Shown in pieces: positions 1 to 7,143 of a DNA stretch of 10,973 bases (the first letter of the stretch is position 1; each line of letters begins with the position of its first letter). Source of the DNA: Planctomycetota bacterium (GTDB taxonomy: Bacteria; Planctomycetota; Planctomycetia; Planctomycetales; Planctomycetaceae). The notes beneath the pieces were generated by a model that saw nothing but the letters and a program-made list of their open reading frames with translations, did no database searches and had not been told where the DNA came from. The stretch is from the NCBI GenBank assembly GCA_013151585.1, contig JAADHY010000062.1, positions 1 through 10,973 of the forward strand. Direction: 5' to 3'. Both the position numbers and the translations under genes were made by a program.

Positions 1-249
<249 letters not shown>

Positions 250-298
250 GTGTCCACAGCCGGCCGGCTCGGTCGACCACCAACCTTCTCATACAACG

Positions 299-330
299 AA
301 AAGCTCCGTCTGCCAGACGGAGCTTTTTTT
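299..330 (+). terminator. Intrinsic terminator of the 16S transcription unit
   Basis: A perfect 13-bp stem is formed by 299-311 and 315-327 with a three-base loop (GCC). The core AGCTCCGTCT/AGACGGAGCT is GC-rich and the stem runs into seven T residues (324-330). This is a textbook rho-independent terminator about 95 bp after the 16S end. The A residues at the stem base would give the opposite strand a short T-run, so it may also work weakly in reverse. Confidence 0.93.
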
Positions 331-357
331 CGCGCGCACACGCCGCTTCCCCGTTCA

Positions 358-386
358 GCCTCATTGAAAAAGAAAACCATTGAGGC
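358..386. repeat. Short inverted repeat
   Basis: GCCTCATTG (358-366) faces CATTGAGGC (378-386), complementary except for one T/T pair, around an 11-base A-rich loop. No T-run follows on either strand, so it is not a canonical terminator. Function unknown; it may be chance. Confidence 0.35.
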
Positions 387-473
387 CGAAAGGCGTCCAC
401 CTGACGAGCGGCAACACCGCTCCAGCGGGGACAGAATCATCTCCAGCAATTGACTCTTTTGCCCTCCGCTTGT

Positions 474-502
474 TTGACGGGTTAGAAACCCCACGCTACG
501 TT
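474..502 (+). promoter_or_regulatory. Possible sigma70-type promoter for hpnE
   Basis: TTGACG (474-479) matches the -35 consensus at five of six positions and is 17 bases from TACGTT (497-502), a poor -10. It would start transcription near 509, about 140 nt before the hpnE ATG. The spacing is ideal but the -10 is weak, so this is only a candidate. Confidence 0.25.
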
Positions 503-649
503 CGCCACTTGCACCATCTATTCGTTACGGCTCCTGAGGAAACGCGTCAGCCCGGACGGTCTTAGTTTTATGCGGCGGCCGCCGGGGGCTGTGTCCTCGG
601 CGTTTCTTGGTGGGACTTCCACGGACCTGCGGAAAAGAGTCAGCGAGAG

Positions 650-2170
650 ATGCCTGAATCGGCAATCGTTGTCGGAGGCGGATTGGCTGGTCTGGCGGCC
701 GCCAGCGCGCTGGCCGAACGATCCTGGCACGTGACGCTGCTAGAGTCGCGGCGGCGACTGGGTGGGCGGGCATCGTCGTTTCGTGATTCCCGAACCCACA
801 CGATGGTCGACAACTGCCAGCACGTGGCCATGGGATGTTGCACGAGCTTTTTTGACTTCTGCCGGAAAGTAGGCCTCGATCAGACGTTCCGCCGACAGCG
901 CACTCTATACTTCGTTTCGCCACCTTCAGCCAGTCGGCCGTATGTGTGCCGCTTCCGAAGCTTTCCGCTGCCGGCACCACTCCATCTGGTACCATCGCTG
1001 CTTGGCCTGCGATTCCTTTCGATAGCCGATCGTTGTGCGGTGGTGAGAGGGCTGCAACGCTTAGCCCGAACGCCTCCCGACGTTCCAGAGCAACCGTTTT
1101 CCGAATGGCTGGCTCAATGCGGGCAGCCACGAAAAGCGATCGAGTTTTTCTGGAAAGTCGTTCTAGTCAGCGCCCTGAGTGAATCGCTGGATCGGATCAG
1201 TGTGCGCTATGCCCGACAGGTGATCGTACAAGGCTTTCTGGCGAGTCGGCGAAGCTGGGAGATGATTATTCCGAGCGTACCTTTGGACGAGCTTTACGAC
1301 GACCGTGTGCGGGCATGGTTTCGCCGTCGCGGCGTCATGACGCGTCTGATGGCAAGGGTCCACCGGATCAGGGAACGCGCAGGCCGAATCGAGCGGTTGG
1401 AGCTGGCTGGCGGTGAACGATTGCAGGCCGACCACTATATTCTTGCTGTGCCGTATTGGGCGGCTGGCCCGTTGCTGCCGGAGGGAACGCGCCGAGAGCT
1501 GGATCGTCGAGGAAGTTTGTCGCTCCAGTCTGCTCCCATCGCCAGCATCCACCTGTGGTTCGACCGCCCGATCACACGGCTGCCTCATGCCGTTCTCGTC
1601 GGCCGATTGAGCCAATGGGTTTTCATCCGGCCGACAGAGGCCACAGCGGGCGGGCCATTTGCGTCCGGGCATTCCCCAAGCTGGAGACGATTGCACGGGG
1701 AAGCCTCTCGCGCAGCGAAAAGCCCGCTCTTCTACTGCCAAGTCATCGTCAGCCAGGCGCGCGAGCTGGTGCGTTGGCCGAAAAATGAGCTCATCCGTCT
1801 CGTCGTCCAGGAACTCGCCGACGTTTGGCCCACAGTCCAACAGGCACAGCTCGTCCACAGTCGCGTGATCGTCGAGCATCGGGCTGTTTTCTCGCCGCTT
1901 CCGGGCGTGGATGTCCGGCGACCGCCACAACAGACCGGCTTACCGAATCTGCACTTGGCCGGCGATTGGACCCAGACAGGCTGGCCCAGCACGATGGAAG
2001 GCGCCGTGCGCAGCGGCTATCTAGCCGCCGAGAGCGTGCTGCGCGCGGCGGGCCGGACTGAGCGCGTTCTGCCGCCCGACCCGCCGCCGGCCTGGCTCAG
2101 CCAAATGATGTTCGCAGACTCCGCGGCCCTTCGCCCGCTCGGACCGCCGCTGGTTTCCGAGCAACGGTGA
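650..2170 (+). CDS. hpnE: Hydroxysqualene dehydroxylase HpnE (squalene-associated FAD-dependent desaturase)
   Basis: A 506-residue FAD-dependent amine-oxidase-fold enzyme. HpnE carries out the last step of the HpnC-HpnD-HpnE route from farnesyl diphosphate to squalene, reducing hydroxysqualene; squalene then feeds hopanoid or sterol synthesis. Seen in the sequence: an N-terminal Rossmann motif GGGLAG (residues 9-14), an acidic residue ending strand 2 (E32), the RLGGRA motif (36-41), the family-like DNCQHV segment (54-59), and the C-terminal FAD-contact block AGDWTQTGWPSTMEGA (437-452) followed by a helix. It is longer than the usual 420-450 residues; the surplus is an extra stretch around residues 330-350 and a ~40-residue Pro-rich tail. 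The ATG at 650 begins directly at the Rossmann strand; upstream there is only a weak GAGAG. hpnC and hpnD are not adjacent. It converges with the oxidoreductase gene 27 bp downstream. A general amine oxidase or carotenoid desaturase is the alternative, but the DNCQHV segment favours HpnE. Confidence 0.85.
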   Translation: MPESAIVVGGGLAGLAAASALAERSWHVTLLESRRRLGGRASSFRDSRTHTMVDNCQHVAMGCCTSFFDFCRKVGLDQTFRRQRTLYFVSPPSASRPYVCRFRSFPLPAPLHLVPSLLGLRFLSIADRCAVVRGLQRLARTPPDVPEQPFSEWLAQCGQPRKAIEFFWKVVLVSALSESLDRISVRYARQVIVQGFLASRRSWEMIIPSVPLDELYDDRVRAWFRRRGVMTRLMARVHRIRERAGRIERLELAGGERLQADHYILAVPYWAAGPLLPEGTRRELDRRGSLSLQSAPIASIHLWFDRPITRLPHAVLVGRLSQWVFIRPTEATAGGPFASGHSPSWRRLHGEASRAAKSPLFYCQVIVSQARELVRWPKNELIRLVVQELADVWPTVQQAQLVHSRVIVEHRAVFSPLPGVDVRRPPQQTGLPNLHLAGDWTQTGWPSTMEGAVRSGYLAAESVLRAAGRTERVLPPDPPPAWLSQMMFADSAALRPLGPPLVSEQR

Positions 2171-2197
2171 GTGTTGAGGCTGATTGGTCCGCGCGCC

Positions 2198-3562
2198 TCA
2201 AACCTCTTTCCAGAAGCCCGGAATCGGAACCGGGAACCGCCCGTTTTCATCGGCCTTCACGGGCACCGGGCTGTCGTAGTCCAGTTTGTCCAGATAATCG
2301 CAGAACTGGAAGTTGGACTTCGTGATCTGCTCCCACGTCACCATCTGGCCCGTGTGACAAGCGGCTCGTCCCATCAGAGTCGTGAAGTCCGAATAGACGG
2401 CTCGCTTGCCTTCGTTGTGCGGGCGGTCTTTTCGGATGCTGGCAATGAAGTCGTTCCATTCGTACTGCCAGGGGCTGTAGGCGTCTTTGGTGGGCTTCCA
2501 GACGATGTTGTTGTCCTCGATCCGCTGATCCCGGTACATGCGGACCGTCGCGGCGTGGACGCGTCCGGAAAACTGGGCGGCACATTTCGTGCCGTGTACG
2601 TAAGTGGCGAAGTCGCTCCGCGTGCGATTGATCCGCCGGAAACCACAAAAGGCCTTAGTCCCATCGGCAAAAGTATACTCGATCGAGTAGACGTCGATGT
2701 TTTGGCCGCAGTCCTCGCTTTTCGGCACTCGTCCGCCGAAGCCGTGAGCGGAAACCGGCCAGGCGTCTTTGATCCAGCAGCATTCGTCGATCTGGTGAAT
2801 CAGATAATCGACCATGTGACCGGAACCAATCCAAAACAGATGGATCCGACCAAATTGAAGCTGGCTCATCAAATCGTTCGATTTCTCGCCCTGATTCTTC
2901 AGCCAGTGGGCACCGCCCAAACGGTTGGCACGGATGAGCGTGATGTCGCCCATCTCGCCGTTGCGGATTTTCTCGATCAGTGCGTGTCGGGCCGGCGAGT
3001 GCCGACACTGCAGCCCCGCCGCGATCTTCGAACCGGTCTGCTCTGCTCGTTCTGCCGCCCGCAAAAGCCGATGCAGTCCGCCCGGGTCTGGAGCGAACGG
3101 TTTTTCCATGAAGACGTTCACGCCTTTGCTCACGGCGTATTCCACGTGTACCGGCCGGATGTAAGCGCGAGTCGTGCACAGGGCCACGTCGCGTCCCGGA
3201 CGCAATAGGTCGATCGCTTTGCGGTAGGCATCGAACCCGAGGAACTTTCGGTCCGCAGAGACGTCAATCCGATCCCCGAACTTCTTTTTCAAGGCTTTCT
3301 GCGCTCGCTCGATCTTCTGCTCCAGCAGATCTGCCATAGCGTAGAGCTTGATCGGACCACCCCCTGGGACAGACAGCGCGTCGCGCACGGCTCCGGTTCC
3401 GCGGCCCCCGCAGCCGATCAGAGCCAGACGAATCGTGTTATCTTCTCCCGCGTACACGCCTCGCGAGAGGTTCCCCAACAATGCCGCTCCGGCCGCCGCC
3501 GTGCCGGTCCGACCAAGAAACTGTCGTCGAGTGGACTGAGAATTCTTACTGGGTCGTGTCAT
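2198..3562 (-). CDS. Tat-exported Gfo/Idh/MocA-family oxidoreductase
   Basis: A 454-residue NAD(P)-dependent sugar or inositol-type dehydrogenase of the Gfo/Idh/MocA family; substrate unknown. The N-terminus has a twin-arginine signal (TRRQFLG, residues 11-17), an Ala/Gly-rich core, and a likely cleavage after VYA (residue 38). The Rossmann motif GCGGRGTG is at 50-57 and the catalytic-type EKP triad at 153-155. A GHMVDYLIHQIDE segment (248-260) supplies the conserved Asp/His positions, ahead of the C-terminal alpha/beta domain. An ATG ten codons upstream (3592) is in frame, but 3562 is preferred because AAAGGAG lies six bases before it and the Tat motif then sits at the usual distance. Family members such as Zymomonas glucose-fructose oxidoreductase bind their cofactor tightly and are exported folded; the same is inferred here. 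Planctomycetes carry many such paralogues, often tied to polysaccharide use, but no glycoside enzyme is adjacent. Confidence 0.9.
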   Translation of the reverse strand: MTRPSKNSQSTRRQFLGRTGTAAAGAALLGNLSRGVYAGEDNTIRLALIGCGGRGTGAVRDALSVPGGGPIKLYAMADLLEQKIERAQKALKKKFGDRIDVSADRKFLGFDAYRKAIDLLRPGRDVALCTTRAYIRPVHVEYAVSKGVNVFMEKPFAPDPGGLHRLLRAAERAEQTGSKIAAGLQCRHSPARHALIEKIRNGEMGDITLIRANRLGGAHWLKNQGEKSNDLMSQLQFGRIHLFWIGSGHMVDYLIHQIDECCWIKDAWPVSAHGFGGRVPKSEDCGQNIDVYSIEYTFADGTKAFCGFRRINRTRSDFATYVHGTKCAAQFSGRVHAATVRMYRDQRIEDNNIVWKPTKDAYSPWQYEWNDFIASIRKDRPHNEGKRAVYSDFTTLMGRAACHTGQMVTWEQITKSNFQFCDYLDKLDYDSPVPVKADENGRFPVPIPGFWKEV

Positions 3563-3568
3563 GAAACT

Positions 3569-3575
3569 CTCCTTT
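3569..3575 (-). promoter_or_regulatory. Ribosome binding site deciding the oxidoreductase start
   Basis: On the minus strand AAAGGAG lies six bases before the ATG at 3562. It overlaps codons that would follow the alternative upstream ATG at 3592, which has no such site, so it argues for the shorter protein. Confidence 0.8.
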
Positions 3576-3691
3576 CCGAGCTGCTCGTTCAATCCGCCTG
3601 AGCTTCGAAGTTACACAAAGCAACGTCTGACCTTGTGCTCTGACGCAAAGACAAAGGTTGGATTGTGGTGTGACCCGGCCGGCTACCCGTT

Positions 3692-3708
3692 GCAGCCGGG
3701 ACGCCTGC
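3692..3708. repeat. REP-like GC-rich palindrome
   Basis: GCAGCCGGGACGCCTGC folds as a 7-bp stem with one mismatch and a GGA loop, followed by ACTACCACG. I recall similar elements (GCAGGCG...CGCCTGC next to ACTACC) dispersed in intergenic DNA of planctomycetes and some other bacteria. Only one copy is visible here, so membership of a repeat family is an inference. Confidence 0.4.
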
Positions 3709-4402
3709 ACTACCACGTCTCGTGATCCCAATTCTTCGCGTTGGCAATACACTAGAAACGATCTCAAGACAGAGGGAGCCCGTCTCCGGCCGAGCCGTCC
3801 TAAAAGGATTACCCACCACCTGTCAGTTCAGCGGGAGCTCGCCCCTCCATGGCAGCCGTATGAACCGGTCTCGAGATGGTTTCGTAGGCTGTCCAGCCAG
3901 CAATCAGGAAGCACTGCCGCGCCGGCCCCCAATCTGCCACCTGTCGCAACAAACCTTGTAACAGACCACCGCCTACCAGGACAAGCCAGTCCCGGAGGGT
4001 TGATGAGAAACGCCGGAGTTGAGCTTGACGGAAGACCAAGCCCATCACTCACGGGCGAATCGACAGTATGGGCTCCGCAGACTTGCGCTATCAAACGGGC
4101 AAGTCGGCCGTCGAGTTCTGCCATGCAAGATCGAGAGAGGCTTTTATCACACCGTTTTTCGCGAGCTTCGCAATGATGCACCAATCAGGATCAACCAGGC
4201 CCCGCGGCTCCGTGGCCATCAGTTGGCCAATCTTCCGCGATGGCCCGCTCGAGCGCTCGACACCGTGCTTCGTATGGCCACAGCGCGAGGCCGCAGCCCG
4301 TTTGGGTGCCGTTTTGGGCCGTATGGTGTAGAGTACACACCGCTCTGGGTTGGCAAGGTCCCAGTCCGGCGGCAGCCGAAGATCGAACGCAAGCGAACAA
4401 GC

Positions 4403-4408
4403 GAGGAG
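4403..4408 (+). promoter_or_regulatory. Ribosome binding site of bfr
   Basis: GAGGAG lies seven bases before the ATG at 4416. The frame stays open upstream to an ATG at 4350, but the extra residues look non-native and have no such site. Confidence 0.8.
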
Positions 4409-4415
4409 AAAAGTC

Positions 4416-4913
4416 ATGCACGAGAAAAGCGTCGAACTGCTGAACCGGGCCATCGCCGATGAACTGTGCGCAGTGCATCAATACATGTATTTTCACTTCC
4501 ACTGTGACGACCAAGGTTACGACTTGCTGGCGGGGTTGTTCAGGCAAACGGCCATCGAAGAGATGATGCACATCGAAAGGCTGGCGGAACGGATTCTGTT
4601 TTTGAAGGGGGAAGTGGAACTCAAGGCCCACACCGAGGTCCAGAAAATTCACGACGTTGAATCGATGCTGAAAGAGGCGCGGCGGATGGAGGAGCAGGCA
4701 GCCCTGCAGTACAACCAGTGGGCGAACGAATGCAGCGCGAATGCAGACTCGGTCTCGAAAAAGTTGTTCGAGGACCTGGTTGCTGACGAAGAACGACACT
4801 TTGACCAGTTCGATACCGAGCTGGACAACATGAGCCGGTTCGGCGACCGATACTTGGCCCTGCAGTCGATCGAGCGAAGCAAGTCCCGGTCCGCCGGCGC
4901 CCCGGGCAATTGA
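4416..4913 (+). CDS. bfr: Bacterioferritin (haem-type ferritin)
   Basis: A 165-residue four-helix-bundle ferritin, a normal length for Bfr. It oxidises Fe(II) at a di-iron centre and stores the mineral inside a 24-subunit cytoplasmic shell. With the start at 4416, the residues equivalent to the E. coli ferroxidase ligands E18, E51, H54, E94, E127 and H130 are all present as E16, E49, H52, E92, E125 and H128. The haem-ligand methionine (E. coli M52) is M50, so haem binding at the subunit interface is expected. The block EEMMHIERLAERILFLKG (48-65) is typical of the family. The start is set by GAGGAG seven bases upstream and by the family N-terminus (MHEKSVELLNRAI). It stands alone, with no Bfd ferredoxin or iron regulator next to it; the following gene begins 434 bp later. 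No truncation or missing ligand is seen. Confidence 0.95.
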   Translation: MHEKSVELLNRAIADELCAVHQYMYFHFHCDDQGYDLLAGLFRQTAIEEMMHIERLAERILFLKGEVELKAHTEVQKIHDVESMLKEARRMEEQAALQYNQWANECSANADSVSKKLFEDLVADEERHFDQFDTELDNMSRFGDRYLALQSIERSKSRSAGAPGN

Positions 4914-5347
4914 GGCGTCTTCTCGGAAAAGCCTTCTCCGGCACATTCGCTTTACCGGGCGACAGAGACAACGACCGGTTACGCGTCTGTCACAGTTTAC
5001 GCGCGGCGGGGTCGATGCGCGCGTGAATCGCCGCTCGTCGGTCCGATTCTTAAGCTATAGTTGCGCACAAGAACGCTCAACCGCTTTTGAGACCTCGACA
5101 CGCTGCTCCGTACCGCGATCCGATTCGTTGTGGTCTGCGGAAAAGACCGCCTAGGGACGCGGTTCTCTCCCGTTGCTTGTCCCTACATCCGGCGCGATCG
5201 GCACGATTCCACGCTCGGTCCGCGGGCCGACGATCGGGCCTATGCAGGGCTGACGGTGAGGGAAGGCCGAGGATCGTCCGATCGCGAACCAAATGGGCGG
5301 ATCAAGGGAAGCGATGTATCCGCTGGTCCAGCATGAAGGGGCGTGAG
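4914..5347. other. Intergenic region and probable leader of the HDOD gene
   Basis: A 434-bp stretch without a supported gene. The HDOD frame stays open upstream to 5087, but that 87-codon extension is Arg-rich, lacks family similarity and has no ribosome site. Visible items are a TATAGT -10-like hexamer at 5056-5061 with no good -35, the inverted repeat GAATCG/CGATTC at 5025-5030 and 5044-5049, and a larger hairpin at 5229-5278. No terminator is evident after bfr. Confidence 0.5.
5229..5278 (+). repeat. Imperfect inverted repeat in the HDOD leader
   Basis: GACGATC (5229-5235) pairs with GATCGTC (5272-5278), and GGCCT (5237-5241) with AGGCC (5264-5268), separated by a small internal bulge and closed by a 22-base loop. 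It lies 70-120 bases before the HDOD start. It could be a leader RNA structure; function unknown. Confidence 0.4.
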
Positions 5348-6175
5348 ATGACGCAAACTGCTGCTCCGATCTGCACAGCGATTGCGGAGAATTTGACGAG
5401 CCTGCCGGAGTTGCGACCTTTTCCGGCGGTGGCTGCGCGAGTCGTGGCCGCTTGCCAGGACCCGGAAACTTCGTCCAAAGACCTCGTTCAAATCCTCCGT
5501 TGCGATCCTGCAATTGCGGCTCGTCTTTTGAGTGTGGCCAACAGTTCGATGTATGGCTGCTCGGGGCGCATCCGCACGATCGAACACGCGGTGGTGGTTC
5601 TAGGGTTCCGGTCCGTTGCGCATCTGGCCTTATCCGTCGCCGGCGCAACGATTTTCTCGCAGGGCGAGACTGCGTCCCGGGAAAGAGCGGCCCTGTGGTC
5701 GCATTCGCTTGGCGTGGCTACGGTTGGTTGGCTTCTGGCTGAGCACGTTGCGGGGTTGCTCCCCGATGAAGCTTTCCTGGCCGGGGTCTTTCACGACGTC
5801 GGGAAGCTCTTCTATTACGACTTGGCCCACCCGTTGTACACAGAGCTGGTTGGCCGCGTGCGACCGCCGTCCGGACTTTCTCCAGCGGGACTCATCGGGG
5901 AAGAGCAACTCGTCTTCGGGATCACACATCCGGAAGTTGGACAGGAGTGCGGCGAAGCCTGGGGACTGACCGACGAGATCAGCATCGCCATCGGTTACCA
6001 CCACACTCCGGAGGAATCGCCCGATTACTTCGAGTTGGCAGCCGTGACGGGAGCGGCCGACGTGCTGGCTTGGGCTTGGCAAGTTGGTGGCTCGACGGAA
6101 GCGACGGACGCAGGGAAGCGGCCCAGGCCGTCCTCAGGGAACTCGGCGTCGACGAACAGACTTTGGAGAAAGTGA
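5348..6175 (+). CDS. HDOD-domain protein, C-terminus apparently frameshifted
   Basis: A 275-residue HDOD protein. These are HD-related output domains linked to bacterial signalling, motility and phosphodiesterase-like regulation; the exact role here is unknown. The domain covers about residues 16-245: the start (LTSLPELRPFPAVAARVV), the CDPAIAARLLSVANSSMYG segment (52-70), the hydrophobic alignment LGFRSVAHLALSVAG (85-99) and the HD block. Unlike many HDOD domains it keeps several HD-type residues: H119, H149-D150 (FHDVGK), H194 and H218-H219. The start at 5348 has AAGGGG six bases upstream; an ATG five codons earlier lacks a site. After about residue 245 the frame becomes non-native (GKRPRPSSGNSASTNRLWRK), while a typical HDOD tail continues in another frame to 6228. 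Either one base is missing near 6060-6115, truncating the protein, or this is a sequencing error. It lies just upstream of, and probably in an operon with, the potassium channel gene. Confidence 0.85.
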   Translation: MTQTAAPICTAIAENLTSLPELRPFPAVAARVVAACQDPETSSKDLVQILRCDPAIAARLLSVANSSMYGCSGRIRTIEHAVVVLGFRSVAHLALSVAGATIFSQGETASRERAALWSHSLGVATVGWLLAEHVAGLLPDEAFLAGVFHDVGKLFYYDLAHPLYTELVGRVRPPSGLSPAGLIGEEQLVFGITHPEVGQECGEAWGLTDEISIAIGYHHTPEESPDYFELAAVTGAADVLAWAWQVGGSTEATDAGKRPRPSSGNSASTNRLWRK

Positions 6176-6228
6176 GAGCGGCGGCTCCGGAAAAATTTGC
6201 GGAAATCCGCCTTGCGTGTTCGGCGTAA
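6115..6228 (+). pseudogene. Displaced C-terminal tail of the HDOD gene
   Basis: In the frame one base behind the HDOD reading frame, the DNA encodes REAAQAVLRELGVDEQ, then a charged helix, and a stop (TAA 6226-6228). This alternating helix looks like the C-terminal part of HDOD proteins. The stop lies 12 bases before the GTG of the next gene, as expected for an intact operon. A composite protein joined near 6060-6115 would be about 293 residues. A -1 shift or one restored base would link the two frames. I see no convincing slippery heptamer, so a mutation or an assembly error is more likely than programmed frameshifting. Confidence 0.65.
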
Positions 6229-6229
6229 C

Positions 6230-6235
6230 GAGGAG
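6230..6235 (+). promoter_or_regulatory. Ribosome binding site for a GTG start
   Basis: GAGGAG lies five bases before the GTG at 6241 and starts immediately after the displaced HDOD stop codon. It supports the non-ATG start, because the next in-frame ATG (6361) would remove the first membrane helix. Confidence 0.8.
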
Positions 6236-6240
6236 CAACG

Positions 6241-7143
6241 GTGGACGATCTGTTTTTCCGTCGGCTGATCAAAGTCTTCCTTTGCGTGATCGGGCTGGTC
6301 GTCTTCGGCACGACCGGTTACGTCCTGATCGAAGGCTGGTCACCGCTGGATGGTTTCTACATGACCGTCATCACGCTATCGACCGTCGGCTACGGCGAGA
6401 TTCAGACACTGACGCCGCCGGGGCGTTACTTTACGGCCGCGCTCATTTTCTTTTGCTTAGTGAGCATGACCTGCTGGACCGCCGCGTTGACTAGCTTCAT
6501 CGTGGAGTCCGACTTGCAGGGGAGTTTTTTGAGAAGGAGAACGCTCAAGATGGTCGCCCAACTGAAAAAGCATACCATCGTGTGCGGTTCGGGCTTGATG
6601 GCCCAGGCCGTGATCGAGCGCCTGGTTCGTGCACGGCAGCCCGTGGTGGTCGTGTCGGACAACCCCGAGGAGATCAAGCAACTGCGAAAACGGTTTCGGC
6701 GGCTGTTAATCGTCGAGGGGAAGGCCACGGACGAACTGACTTTGGCCGAAGCCAACGTGCTGGAAGCGAAGAACGTGGTCGCTGCGATGGAGTCGGAGAT
6801 CGACAATCTTTTGATCGCCATTACCTGCAAGGACATGGGCCGCGACATCGCTGTCTTTGCACGCTCCAACGACATTACCATCGCCAACCGGATGCGCAAG
6901 GCGGGCGTGGACGAGGTCATCTCGCCGTGTCAGTTGTGTGGAGATCGAGTGGCCCAGCTAATTCTGACTCCCGACGAATCCCGCAGCGACGCTGGAAGAT
7001 TCGGGAAATGGGCAAAACAGGCAAGCCCCCTGCCGGGCATTCCGGGCCCCGGAGAGCTTCCTGTCTGCGGCGGCGGAATCGAAGCAGCCACTGAGGACGG
7101 ATCCGCAGCCTCGGCCGCCGACAAGGTGGCCTCGACACGCTGA
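6241..7143 (+). CDS. Two-helix potassium channel with RCK N-domain
   Basis: A 300-residue inner-membrane K+ channel subunit with a cytoplasmic regulatory domain (MthK/Kch-like architecture); a tetramer is expected. Transmembrane helix 1 spans about residues 9-30. The pore loop holds the canonical selectivity filter TVGYG (48-52), and helix 2 spans about 63-87. The RCK/TrkA-N Rossmann domain starts at about 110 (HTIVCGSGLMAQAVIERL) and runs to about 245. Its nucleotide motif reads GSGLMA, so the third glycine of GxGxxG is replaced by alanine; ligand binding may differ. No RCK C-domain follows; the last ~50 residues are Gly/Pro/Ala-rich and probably disordered, whereas many relatives have about 340 residues including RCK_C. 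The start is GTG with GAGGAG upstream. It is the second gene of a likely pair with the HDOD gene, suggesting regulated ion flux, which is an inference. Confidence 0.92.
   Translation: MDDLFFRRLIKVFLCVIGLVVFGTTGYVLIEGWSPLDGFYMTVITLSTVGYGEIQTLTPPGRYFTAALIFFCLVSMTCWTAALTSFIVESDLQGSFLRRRTLKMVAQLKKHTIVCGSGLMAQAVIERLVRARQPVVVVSDNPEEIKQLRKRFRRLLIVEGKATDELTLAEANVLEAKNVVAAMESEIDNLLIAITCKDMGRDIAVFARSNDITIANRMRKAGVDEVISPCQLCGDRVAQLILTPDESRSDAGRFGKWAKQASPLPGIPGPGELPVCGGGIEAATEDGSAASAADKVASTR

Larger units (their letters stand above)
331..649. other. Intergenic region between 16S terminator and hpnE
   Basis: About 320 bp without a supported gene. Open frames on both strands have no recognisable protein character. 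It contains the inverted repeat at 358-386 and a weak promoter-like pair at 474-502. No tRNA, 23S or 5S sequence is visible, which matters because a linked rrn operon would have its spacer and 23S here. Confidence 0.6.
3563..4415. other. Long region without a recognisable gene
   Basis: About 850 bp between the divergent oxidoreductase and bacterioferritin genes. Several open frames of 70-170 codons exist on both strands (for example 3658-4176 plus and 3828-4184 minus). Their translations are rich in Arg, Ser and Pro, overlap one another, lack good ribosome sites and show no family motif. I read them as GC-driven chance frames. The region must hold both genes' promoters, but I found no convincing -35/-10 pair and no Fur-like box near bfr. 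It also contains a REP-like palindrome (3692-3708). A decayed gene is possible but not shown. Confidence 0.5.

Noticed and set aside
2171..3208. A 345-codon open frame on the plus strand.
   Set aside because: It is antisense to the Gfo/Idh/MocA gene, whose motifs are unmistakable; it is a shadow of codon bias.
3658..4184. Open frames on both strands (172 codons plus, 118 codons minus).
   Set aside because: They overlap each other, have Arg/Ser/Pro-rich composition, no ribosome site and no recognisable motif.
4914..4945. GGAAAAGCCTTCTCC after bfr as a possible terminator.
   Set aside because: The arms mismatch and leave no room for a loop, and no T-run follows.
5087..5347. Upstream extension of the HDOD frame by 87 codons.
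   Set aside because: No family similarity, Arg-rich, no ribosome site, whereas 5348 has AAGGGG six bases ahead and the domain starts soon after.
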